Assembly (NCBI GenBank): GCA_038850275.1 | Contig: JAWCLZ010000025.1 | Location: 1 to 17,415 of the forward strand | Reading direction: 5' to 3' | DNA length: 17,415 nucleotides | DNA from: JAWCLZ01 sp038850275 | GTDB taxonomy: Archaea > Halobacteriota > JAWCLZ01 | In this document: in pieces, positions 7,282-14,101 of the stretch | How positions within the stretch are numbered: the first letter of the stretch is position 1 | How the letters are laid out: each line of letters starts with the position of its first letter | The notes under the pieces: model-generated | Databases searched by the model: none | The model's input: the letters and a program-made list of their open reading frames with translations, nothing else | What the model was told of the DNA's origin: nothing | Position numbers and translations under genes: made by a program

Positions 7282-7465
7282 ATTCAGTGGGAAATTAATT
7301 ATCTTCTAAACTTTGATTTAATTTTGGCAGCATGGAATCTCAGCAACTTGTTGCAGTGATATAGATTTAAAGTCATATCCCTGATGGCGCGCTATGCAAA
7401 GCTCATCTTTTATTGAAATAAACTTGACCCAAGTAAACCACTTTTCAAAAGTCTAGAACATAGAA

Positions 7466-7485
7466 CTTAAATAGAATTTTATATA
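7466..7485 (+). promoter_or_regulatory. overlapping box A elements of the GalT-like gene
   Basis: CTTAAATA (7466-7473) and TTTATATA (7478-7485) both match YTTAWATA. The first predicts a transcription start at about 7495-7498, which makes the ATG at 7498 leaderless; no ribosome site is visible. The 216-base gap before this gene holds nothing else that I can support. Confidence 0.5.
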
Positions 7486-7497
7486 AAATAATTTAAT

Positions 7498-8505
7498 ATG
7501 GAAAATAATAAAATTTCCTTTGAAAAAACAACTGTGGAAAAAGCTGGACTTGAGTATAGAAAAGACCCCTTAACAGGGAGAATATGCACAGTTGCATATA
7601 CCCTTAAAGAGAAGATCAAACTATTTCTAGGTGAAACAGATGAAAATTTAATTCAAAAAATTGCTGAGCAAACCAAGAGAAACTGCCCTTTTTGCCCTGA
7701 AGTTATCGATAAATTAACCCCAAAACTTCCAAGGGACATTTTCGAGAGCGATAGACTTGTTTTGGGCGAAGCAATAGCGTTTCCAAATCTATTTCCAAGA
7801 TCAGAGTTTGAAGCAGTAGTAGTTTTATCCAAAAAGCATTACCTTAGGCTTGATGAATTCAGTCCTGAGATAATATCAAATGGATTAAGAGCTTCTTTGA
7901 TTTATATAAAAAAGGTTTTTGAGAAAACTAGAATTGAAAACGCAGTTATAGGCTGCAACTACCTTTTCCCAGCTGGTGCAAGTTCAATTCACCCTCATAT
8001 TCAAGCTTGCGTGAGAAGTATTCCATTTTCCATCTTAGACTACAGCAAGAGATACCACGAGCGTACTTCTAAAAATTACTGGGAAGAATTAATGAATGCT
8101 GAGAGGGAAAATAAAGAGAGGTACATTAGTAGTATTGGAAACGTGGAATTTCTAGTGCCCTTTGCACCTCAACATCGCAATGAAGTACTTGGGATAGTGA
8201 GAGGGAAATCTAATTTTATGGAGTATAGCGAGGATGATATCAATAACCTAGCGCTTGGAATTAACAAGATACTTACATGCTATAAATCAAGAGACTTATC
8301 CAGTTTTAACTTTGTTATCAACTCTGCTCCTTTGAGTTCAAAAGCAGAATATTTCTGGTCAAACTTAACCATTATTTCAAGGCCCAATGTTCGCGTGAAT
8401 TATTTAAACGACGATTCCTGGTATGGTTCAAAACTTTTGCTGGAAAATGTCACAGCTGAGCCGCCTGAGGAATTTGCAAAAATTTTGAGGGAAGTATTCA
8501 TTTAA
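7498..8505 (+). CDS. GalT-like nucleotidyltransferase (HIT superfamily)
   Basis: A 335-residue protein. CPFCPE (Cys63, Cys66) matches the zinc-site position of galactose-1-phosphate uridylyltransferases. SSIHPHIQ (His165-Pro-His167-x-Gln169) is the family's catalytic H-P-H-x-Q, in which the second histidine carries the nucleotidyl intermediate. Supporting segments are AFPNLFPRSEFEAVVV, which resembles the GalT N-F-x-x-Y/F region, and LVPFAPQHRNEVLGI, the second half-site. The overall similarity to textbook GalT looks low. It could therefore move UMP, ADP or another nucleotide between sugar phosphates; the substrate cannot be read from the sequence. It stands alone, with convergent neighbours on its right, and no sugar-metabolism genes are nearby. 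Confidence 0.72.
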   Translation: MENNKISFEKTTVEKAGLEYRKDPLTGRICTVAYTLKEKIKLFLGETDENLIQKIAEQTKRNCPFCPEVIDKLTPKLPRDIFESDRLVLGEAIAFPNLFPRSEFEAVVVLSKKHYLRLDEFSPEIISNGLRASLIYIKKVFEKTRIENAVIGCNYLFPAGASSIHPHIQACVRSIPFSILDYSKRYHERTSKNYWEELMNAERENKERYISSIGNVEFLVPFAPQHRNEVLGIVRGKSNFMEYSEDDINNLALGINKILTCYKSRDLSSFNFVINSAPLSSKAEYFWSNLTIISRPNVRVNYLNDDSWYGSKLLLENVTAEPPEEFAKILREVFI

Positions 8506-8542
8506 AAGTAGCATTAGTTCCTTAAATGCTGAAAATAGTTAA

Positions 8543-8557
8543 GATAATTTTTATTTT
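8543..8557 (+). terminator. T-rich stretch between convergent genes
   Basis: TAATTTTTATTTT lies 40 bases after the GalT-like stop and just before the tail of the convergent MBL gene. It is a plausible archaeal T-tract terminator for the plus-strand transcript. Confidence 0.35.
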
Positions 8558-8558
8558 C

Positions 8559-9515
8559 CTAGTTCCTTGCTATATAGTATTTAATATTATTTCTCTGTAT
8601 TGTTTCCACTTTGTTTTCAAGCTCTAGAATTTCAAGGTGTCCCGCTATTTCTCTGACTCCCAGTAGTATTTCAGATATGGGAAGTTCGCCAAAAATTGCT
8701 TTTGAAATCTCGAAAATAGATCTAGGTCTTGAAGCTATTGCTTTAAGTACTTGATTTTTTCGAATTTCATGATGCACAAAGGTTTTTAGAATAAGTTCTC
8801 TATGATGCTCAATTGCCTCACCGTGTCCTGGATAGATAACCTCAAGGTCTAGACCTTGAAGCTTTTGAAGCGACTTCAAATAATCAAGCAATCCTCCATC
8901 TTCAGGAGTTATAGCTGGATTTGGAGTAATATCTTTAAGCAGGGTATCACCTGAGAACAAAGTTCCATAATCTTCAAGATAAAGGCAAATCGAGCCAGGA
9001 GAATGCCCTGGAGTATGGATAACTCGTAGCTTTAAATCATTTAAATCAATGAAATCCCCATCTTCAATTAAAAAATCCACTTCCACAGACTCGCAAGCCT
9101 CTGCTATTGTTTTGAAATATCCAGCTACTTTGGCAAATAAATCTCTAGGCATTCCTGAACGAATAGAAAATTCTTCAAAAAGCTTCAGATATCTTTGAAT
9201 TTCACTCTCAAAATGCGAGACAATTTCTGCGTCCCTTGCATGCACGTATATCCTTGCATTAGATTTAGCCTTGATTATTTTCGCTAGCCCGTGGTGATCA
9301 AGATGACCGTGGGTTATAATTACCTTTCCCAGTTCATCAAGGGAATATCCCATCTTCCTCAATCCGAGTTCTAGAGCACTTAGTGCTTCAATTGTCTTAG
9401 GTCCTGTATCAATTAGAGTTAAAGGTTTGCTTTTTAAAAGATATGAGTTAACTGAGCCTACTTCAAAGGGAGTTGGGAGTTCAATTTTATGAATAATTTT
9501 ATGTATAAAGCTCAT
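8559..9515 (-). CDS. metallo-beta-lactamase-fold hydrolase with C-terminal winged helix (LACTB2-like)
   Basis: Predicted 318 residues from the ATG at 9515, which is preceded by GTGAT; one codon upstream is a TTG. The metal-binding motifs are complete: THGHLDHHG (His69, His71, Asp73, His74), HTPGHSPGS (His171), SGDTLL (Asp190) and PGHGE (His231). Residues about 250-318 form a winged-helix-like tail (QVLKAIASRPRSIFEISKAI), the layout of LACTB2-type proteins. Family members hydrolyse thioesters such as glyoxalase II substrates, lactones or RNA. The reading frame starts inside the aldehyde dehydrogenase gene (17-base overlap), so the two are translationally coupled. This favours a metabolic hydrolase, for example of a thioester or lactone made from the aldehyde, over an RNase; that is inference. 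Confidence 0.87.
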   Translation of the reverse strand: MSFIHKIIHKIELPTPFEVGSVNSYLLKSKPLTLIDTGPKTIEALSALELGLRKMGYSLDELGKVIITHGHLDHHGLAKIIKAKSNARIYVHARDAEIVSHFESEIQRYLKLFEEFSIRSGMPRDLFAKVAGYFKTIAEACESVEVDFLIEDGDFIDLNDLKLRVIHTPGHSPGSICLYLEDYGTLFSGDTLLKDITPNPAITPEDGGLLDYLKSLQKLQGLDLEVIYPGHGEAIEHHRELILKTFVHHEIRKNQVLKAIASRPRSIFEISKAIFGELPISEILLGVREIAGHLEILELENKVETIQRNNIKYYIARN

Positions 9516-10785
9516 CAATCACTCTTCCTTTAGAGGTTTCAATGCTGAATAGTTTCGGTCCCTGCTTCAGCTTGAACTTTCCATCTTCGAAGCCCCAAAC
9601 CCACCCTGAGTAGCCATAGCCTCCAATTGGCTTGGTGACAAGTGCATCTCTCCAAGTTTCAGCTCTAGGCTCATTTATACCTAGAGTGCCAAACTTACCA
9701 AAGGTATAGCCTTCAACTTCCTCGAGGTAATCCGCTCCCTTTAAGGCATTTGCTATGATTGCTGCATCTTTTTTTCCAAATATGGCTGCTCTCAAGCCAT
9801 ATCTGCTATCTCTAGCCAGCTCTATAGCGCGTGCTGGGGAATCAAATTTGCAGATATAGCTAACTGGTCCAAATACTTCTTCTCGCATTCCAAGCATGCT
9901 GTGATTGGCATCTGCAACAATGGTTGGATATACTAAGTTTCCCTCTATTTTCCCACCGCAAATAATCCTTGCGCCTTTCACAACTGCATCCTCCAGCTGG
10001 CGCTTGATATTTTCCACAGCTTTTCTACTCGCAAGTGGGCAAACATCTGTTTCTGGGTTCTCTGGCTCGCCCACTACAAGATTCTTAGTTTGCTCAGCAA
10101 ATCGCTCTAGGAAAATTTCATAAACATCTGCCTGTACATAGATTCTCTCGGGAGCAGTACAAGCTTGACCTGAGTACATATATTTAGTGAAGGTGAGTTC
10201 ACGCACAGCTTCTTCCAGATCAGCATCGTTTAAAACAATAAAGGGGTCATTGCCCGGTCCTTCGAATATTAGTTTTTTCTTTGAGTTTGCAATCATCGAT
10301 TCATATGGTAGTATAGTTGAGTCTGATCCAAATGCAACTATTGCCTTTACCCTTGGATTTTCAATCGCATATCGCATGAATTCCCTTCCATTGCGATAGT
10401 CAAATTTTATTGGATCGCCAAAAATTTTGAGGTAGATACTCTCAATCAGCTTGGTTATCCTAGGGCTCTTTGAGGAGAATTTCACTCTAACGTTATTGCC
10501 AACTAAATATATGGATACAATTGCTATGTTTAACCAACTACTTCCATTGTAGGGCAGAATTAATGCAACTTCTTCATCCTGCTTGCAAAGTGGTTCTCTA
10601 TCCTCTAGCAACTTCAGGGCATTTCTAAAACTTTTAAGGCGATGTATGGTGATCTCAAATTCATAAGAAGTATCTTTATAGGTGAATCCAATATCCTTGA
10701 TTGCAGCTTCAATTAACTTATCCTTTTGATTAGCTATCTCATCTCCAAGAGCAGAGATTAATTCTACTCGCTTTTCAAGCTCCAT
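9499..10785 (-). CDS. aldehyde dehydrogenase superfamily protein
   Basis: A 428-residue protein, somewhat shorter than the usual ~470-500 because the N-terminal region is trimmed. It oxidises an aldehyde, or reduces an acyl-CoA, with NAD(P). The catalytic residues are in place: Glu175 in FEGPGNDPFIVLNDADL and Cys209 in MYSGQACTAPERIYV. LPYNGSSWLN stands in for the usual P-W-N-x-P segment, and VKFSSKSP holds the cofactor-binding Lys. EEVFGPVSYI is the conserved late motif, and PIGGYGYSGWVWGFED resembles the common G-G-x-x-x-S-G ending. The P-W-N region differs from standard family members, so the substrate is uncertain. It is first in a two-gene unit with the MBL hydrolase and is divergent from an HxlR regulator. 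The start is probably leaderless. Confidence 0.87.
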   Translation of the reverse strand: MELEKRVELISALGDEIANQKDKLIEAAIKDIGFTYKDTSYEFEITIHRLKSFRNALKLLEDREPLCKQDEEVALILPYNGSSWLNIAIVSIYLVGNNVRVKFSSKSPRITKLIESIYLKIFGDPIKFDYRNGREFMRYAIENPRVKAIVAFGSDSTILPYESMIANSKKKLIFEGPGNDPFIVLNDADLEEAVRELTFTKYMYSGQACTAPERIYVQADVYEIFLERFAEQTKNLVVGEPENPETDVCPLASRKAVENIKRQLEDAVVKGARIICGGKIEGNLVYPTIVADANHSMLGMREEVFGPVSYICKFDSPARAIELARDSRYGLRAAIFGKKDAAIIANALKGADYLEEVEGYTFGKFGTLGINEPRAETWRDALVTKPIGGYGYSGWVWGFEDGKFKLKQGPKLFSIETSKGRVIDELYT

Positions 10786-10801
10786 ATGCCATCATTATAT
10801 C

Positions 10802-10818
10802 AGTATTTATTTTTAAAT
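10802..10818 (-). promoter_or_regulatory. TATA-like region of the ALDH-MBL unit
   Basis: On the minus strand an AT-rich TTTAAAAATAAATA-type element is centred about 25 bases before the ALDH ATG at 10785. The transcript would begin at or next to that ATG. Confidence 0.4.
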
Positions 10819-10822
10819 TTTA

Positions 10823-10838
10823 GATCATTAAATGAATC
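10823..10838. promoter_or_regulatory. candidate HxlR operator between divergent promoters
   Basis: GATCATTAAATGAATC contains the exact inverted repeat CATT-A-AATG, flanked by GAT and ATC with a one-base offset. It lies between the two TATA-like elements of the divergent pair, where a single dimer could control both directions. Confidence 0.35.
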
Positions 10839-10848
10839 AATATAAAAA
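10839..10848 (+). promoter_or_regulatory. TATA-like box of the HxlR gene
   Basis: AATATAAAAA is centred about 50 bases before the HxlR ATG at 10893, predicting a leader of about 24 bases. The leader contains a GAGG ribosome site at 10885-10888. Confidence 0.45.
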
Positions 10849-10892
10849 TTATAAAGTTTCAAGATCTAAACTTGCTTCAAAGTTGAGGAAGT

Positions 10893-11213
10893 ATGAAGCA
10901 ATGCATTATTGATAGCACCATTCATCTCTTAAGTAAGAAATGGACTTTATTAATCGTAAAAGAGCTATGCGAGAAGAAGAAGCTGAGGTATAATGAGCTA
11001 AGGAGCAGCTTAAGTGGTATAAGCCCGAAGACCTTGACCGATCGCTTGAGAGAGCTTGAAAATGAAGGACTGGTTAAGAGGGAGGTATTTGCAGAGGTAC
11101 CAGCGAGGGTTGAATATTCCTTGACAGAGAAGGGAATGGAAATGGCGGCATCTCTCAAGCCAATTATTAGCTGGGCGAAAAAGTGGGGAGCAGAAAATAA
11201 CATTCAAATGTGA
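10893..11213 (+). CDS. HxlR-family winged-helix regulator with N-terminal cysteine
   Basis: A 106-residue protein at full family length. Diagnostic features are Cys4, the LLSKKWTLLIVKEL helix (Lys16-Trp17), RYNELRSSLSGISPKTLTDRLRELENEGLV as the DNA-reading helix-turn-helix, and the wing EVPARVEYSLTEKG, closing with SWAKKW. HxlR proteins bind inverted repeats as dimers. In studied members (B. subtilis HxlR, YodB, HypR) the N-terminal cysteine senses formaldehyde, quinones or oxidants. Here that cysteine is retained and the gene is divergent from an aldehyde dehydrogenase, so control of the ALDH-MBL pair by a reactive electrophile is a natural reading. The start is set by GAGG at 10885-10888. 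Confidence 0.93.
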   Translation: MKQCIIDSTIHLLSKKWTLLIVKELCEKKKLRYNELRSSLSGISPKTLTDRLRELENEGLVKREVFAEVPARVEYSLTEKGMEMAASLKPIISWAKKWGAENNIQM

Positions 11214-11327
11214 TATAGCAATTTAGTTTGCCAAGCATGGCTATAAACTTATTAAAGAGATTAAAGATCAACGGCTAGAAAAAAATCGGTACTCTGTTTA
11301 TTGCTCAGTTAAAAAATTAAGAAAAAA

Positions 11328-11380
11328 ATAAATATATCGAAATTTAAAAGTTGATATTCTAAAATAAAAGGTAGGGGTGA
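11328..11380 (+). promoter_or_regulatory. TATA-like box and strong ribosome site of the radical SAM gene
   Basis: ATAAATATAT (11328-11337) can place the transcription start near 11360. GGGGTGA (11374-11380), a near-perfect archaeal ribosome site, lies six bases before the ATG at 11387 and favours that start over the in-frame ATG at 11393. The rest of the 173-base gap after the HxlR gene shows nothing I can name. Confidence 0.5.
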
Positions 11381-11386
11381 GTATCC

Positions 11387-12970
11387 ATGGCTATGACGAG
11401 TGGCTATAAGATTGTCTTAACTGCGGATCGCACTCTTATGAGTGAGTATAGTGATAAGATTTTCCTAGGCTTCAGCGCTTGCATACCAAAAGGATTAATT
11501 TTAGATCAAATTTACTTCTCTCTTCTCTGTCCCTCGGTAAAGGTAAATGATGATGGCTCAGTGAAGCACGCACCATATGGAACTAGAAAGATAGAGGCTG
11601 CCTTGCTTAATAGCGGTTTTAAAAGAGAAGATATAGTCGTTGCTCATCCTGATTGTTTAGAAAAAGTTGTTGGCTCTAATACAAAAGTAATTGGGATTAC
11701 AGAAAACGATCCGCTGGGAATAGGCCCAGCTACATCTACATTCACACAACTATTTGGAAAACAAGCCTATATGGCTTTGAAGTTTAAGGAACTTCTAAAT
11801 AACAAAGCTATTCAAATCCACAGGCCAAAGATAATAGTAGGTGGACCAGGAACTTGGCAGCTTGAGGATGAAAAAATTCGCCGAGAACTGGGAATTGATT
11901 GCGTGGTAATTGGAGAGGGCGAAAAAGTTGCTCCCATACTTTTTGAAAAAGCAATAAATAACGAGGAATTACCTGGGGTTGTTTATGGAGAGCCAGCACT
12001 TGAGAGTGAAATACCAATCATTCAAGGGGCGAGTATATCTGGCATAGTTGAAATTGCTCGCGGATGTGGCCGAGGCTGTGACTTCTGCATTCCCACGCTT
12101 CAGCGCTTCCGCTGTTTCTCCATCGACCATATTCTACAAGAAGTTGAGGTCAACTTACGGGCTGGAAGAAACCCATTGCTCCACGCTGAAGATGTACTTA
12201 GATATAAAGCGAGAGGATGGGAAGTTAATAAAGAGGCAGTCATAGATCTTTTTAAAACCATAAAACAATTAGGCGTTAATTCAATTGGTATTAGCCATTT
12301 CTCTCTCTCCTCAGTTGCAAGTGCACCTGATTTGATCGAGGAGATATCCAACATTTTAGATGTAAATGAAAAAAGATGGATCAGCGGGCAAACAGGCATA
12401 GAAACAGGCAGCCCTAAATTGATGAGAGAACATATGATGGGCAAATGCAAGCCCTTCAAACCTGAAGACTGGCGCAATGTAGTTGTAACTGCTTTTGAGA
12501 TCTTGGCTAAAAACTCTTGGGTTCCATGTGCAACATTAATTTTGGGCTTGCCAGGTGAAGATGAAAGAGATGTAGATTCAACCATAGATCTCGTTGAGGA
12601 ATTGAGTAATTTCAAGAGCTTGATTGTACCCTTATTCTTCGTTTCAGAGGGAAGATTAAAAAATAGAGTGGAGTCATTCTCCTTGGACAAAATGACTCTT
12701 AAGCACTCTGAGCTTTTCTTGAAATGCTGGGAACATAACTTAAACTGGGGCGAGGTCCTAGTAAAGGAGTATTTTGAAGGTAAAAAACACATGCTTAAGC
12801 TTCTTTTTTCATATGCATTCAAGCAAGGTAGGAAGTTGATTCAAAAATGCTATAATGACTATGAATGCAATATACTTGCAATGGCAAAGGATGCGAGAAA
12901 TGGTAAAGTAAAATCTTTCAATTTAGGCGAGATAATAAGCTTGAGGCAAATAGCTTCACTTCTTCATTGA
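11387..12970 (+). CDS. radical SAM protein with B12-binding-like N-terminal domain
   Basis: A 527-residue protein. The 4Fe-4S motif is ARGCGRGCDFCIPTLQRFR with Cys227-x3-Cys231-x2-Cys234. Later radical SAM segments include LLHAEDVLRY, WISGQTGIETGSP and LILGLPGEDERDVD. The N-terminal ~215 residues form a Rossmann-like fold with VIGITENDPLGIG, PKIIVGGPGTWQL and CVVIGEGEKV. This is the usual architecture of class B, cobalamin-binding radical SAM enzymes, many of which are methyltransferases. I do not see the classic D-x-H-x-x-G cobalamin ligand motif, so B12 binding may be base-off without that His, or absent. It stands alone, so the substrate is unknown. Its stop overlaps the tail of the convergent RND gene by 15 bases. 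Confidence 0.82.
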   Translation: MAMTSGYKIVLTADRTLMSEYSDKIFLGFSACIPKGLILDQIYFSLLCPSVKVNDDGSVKHAPYGTRKIEAALLNSGFKREDIVVAHPDCLEKVVGSNTKVIGITENDPLGIGPATSTFTQLFGKQAYMALKFKELLNNKAIQIHRPKIIVGGPGTWQLEDEKIRRELGIDCVVIGEGEKVAPILFEKAINNEELPGVVYGEPALESEIPIIQGASISGIVEIARGCGRGCDFCIPTLQRFRCFSIDHILQEVEVNLRAGRNPLLHAEDVLRYKARGWEVNKEAVIDLFKTIKQLGVNSIGISHFSLSSVASAPDLIEEISNILDVNEKRWISGQTGIETGSPKLMREHMMGKCKPFKPEDWRNVVVTAFEILAKNSWVPCATLILGLPGEDERDVDSTIDLVEELSNFKSLIVPLFFVSEGRLKNRVESFSLDKMTLKHSELFLKCWEHNLNWGEVLVKEYFEGKKHMLKLLFSYAFKQGRKLIQKCYNDYECNILAMAKDARNGKVKSFNLGEIISLRQIASLLH

Positions 12971-14101
12971 AAAATTCTTCATTGAAAAATATTTCTCATT
13001 GATAACTAGAATACTTGGAATAACTGTAATAGCGCCTAAGAAGCACATTAATACACCTATTGACATCATATTTCCAAGTTCACGTAGTACAGTCATTTTC
13101 CCGAGGGAAAGAGCTGTGAATCCAATCAAAGCAGAGAGTACTGTTATAAACATGGGTTTTATGGTATTTGCAAGCGTGGTTGCAATTGCTTGTTCAACAG
13201 TGCTATGATGCAATTCACGTCTAAATCTATTTACCACTTGAATTCCAAAGTCAATTCCCACTCCCATTATCATTGCTATTCCCCCTGACATTGTGGAGCT
13301 AATCTCAATTCCAAGGAAGGCAAGTAAACCATAAGCGAGAATGACGCCTATCGCGAGTCCAAGGAGGGAAATTATCCCATGTCTAATGGACATAAAGAGT
13401 AGGAAGACAATTATCAATATCCCTATGAATGAGAAAGTAGATGTCGAAGCCATTGTTGGGCGTATTTGCTCGCGGAGTTCAAGCATGATAAACAAACCTC
13501 CAGCTAGACTTGTTTTCACCCCTGGGGGCTGAGGAGTTTCAGCCACTATTTCTTTTAGCTCAGCAGCAAATTCGTCTCTCTCTTTACTCTTCATTTCCGC
13601 CATCTGAATTTTTATTAAAGCTAAAGAATAATCTTTATTTATATATTGAGCAAATTGATCTGGGTATTTATTCATCAATTCAATTATTTCAATCTTAGAT
13701 TGAGGAATATTACCACCATTCATTTGCTTGAGCAGCGTTGAAGAACTTCCAATGCTTATTACATTCCTCATTCTAGCTATCTTCTGCTCCAACAAATCAC
13801 AGTATTTCATAACACTAGGCTCTCTAATGTCTCTAACTTCACTTGAATTTGCATACCTCGGATTAATTTCAATCACTATCATTGCAGATTCACCTGCAGT
13901 TCCAAATTCATCTCGAATGAAATTCATTGCATCTATCTCAGGTATCTGCTTTGGCATCATTTCCTCGTAAGTTGGTGCAGTGGTTTTAACTTGAGTGGAA
14001 GCAATTATCGAGACCGCCAAGAAAAATAACATTGCTATTAAAATTAAAAATGGTTTTTTAGCCACAAAATTTCCATAGCGCTCTAAAATCCAATTTGCCA
14101 A
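12956..14101 (-). CDS. RND (MMPL/HAE3-type) exporter, C-terminal half as a separate frame
   Basis: A 381-residue half-transporter: first helix (about 17-36), an extracytoplasmic domain (37-215), then a five-helix bundle (about 222-366). The bundle contains the RND motif MGVGIDFGIQVVNRFRREL, with Asp284 as the likely proton-relay acid. The only nearby starts are a TTG at 14101, overlapping the previous frame by 19 bases, or a GTG at codon 13; the first in-frame ATG lies inside the first helix. Family members of the archaeal HAE3 group usually join this half to the upstream half in one chain. Here the two are in different frames across a 7-bp direct repeat (14090-14104), and removing eight bases fuses them cleanly. 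The gene is therefore either a recently frameshifted exporter, a phase-variable one, or a re-initiating two-chain form. The last ten codons come from a 15-bp tandem duplication. Confidence 0.78.
   Translation of the reverse strand: MANWILERYGNFVAKKPFLILIAMLFFLAVSIIASTQVKTTAPTYEEMMPKQIPEIDAMNFIRDEFGTAGESAMIVIEINPRYANSSEVRDIREPSVMKYCDLLEQKIARMRNVISIGSSSTLLKQMNGGNIPQSKIEIIELMNKYPDQFAQYINKDYSLALIKIQMAEMKSKERDEFAAELKEIVAETPQPPGVKTSLAGGLFIMLELREQIRPTMASTSTFSFIGILIIVFLLFMSIRHGIISLLGLAIGVILAYGLLAFLGIEISSTMSGGIAMIMGVGIDFGIQVVNRFRRELHHSTVEQAIATTLANTIKPMFITVLSALIGFTALSLGKMTVLRELGNMMSIGVLMCFLGAITVIPSILVINEKYFSMKNFSMKK
12960..12989. repeat. perfect 15-bp tandem duplication at the exporter C-terminus
   Basis: TTCTTCATTGAAAAA occurs at 12960-12974 and again at 12975-12989 without a gap. 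On the minus strand each copy adds five in-frame codons (FSMKN, then FSMKK) to the exporter tail. The plus-strand radical SAM gene ends inside the first copy. Confidence 0.85.

Noticed and set aside
7330..7360. GCAACTTGTTGC hairpin as a terminator or small RNA
   Set aside because: The stem is only five base pairs and no T-tract follows.
11214..11386. Riboswitch or RNA gene before the radical SAM gene
   Set aside because: I found no conserved stem set or known riboswitch signature, only a promoter-like AT stretch and a ribosome site.
12100..12822. 240-residue minus-strand frame opposite the radical SAM gene
   Set aside because: It is a Ser/Leu-rich antisense shadow; the plus strand carries the CxxxCxxC motif and a clear ribosome site.
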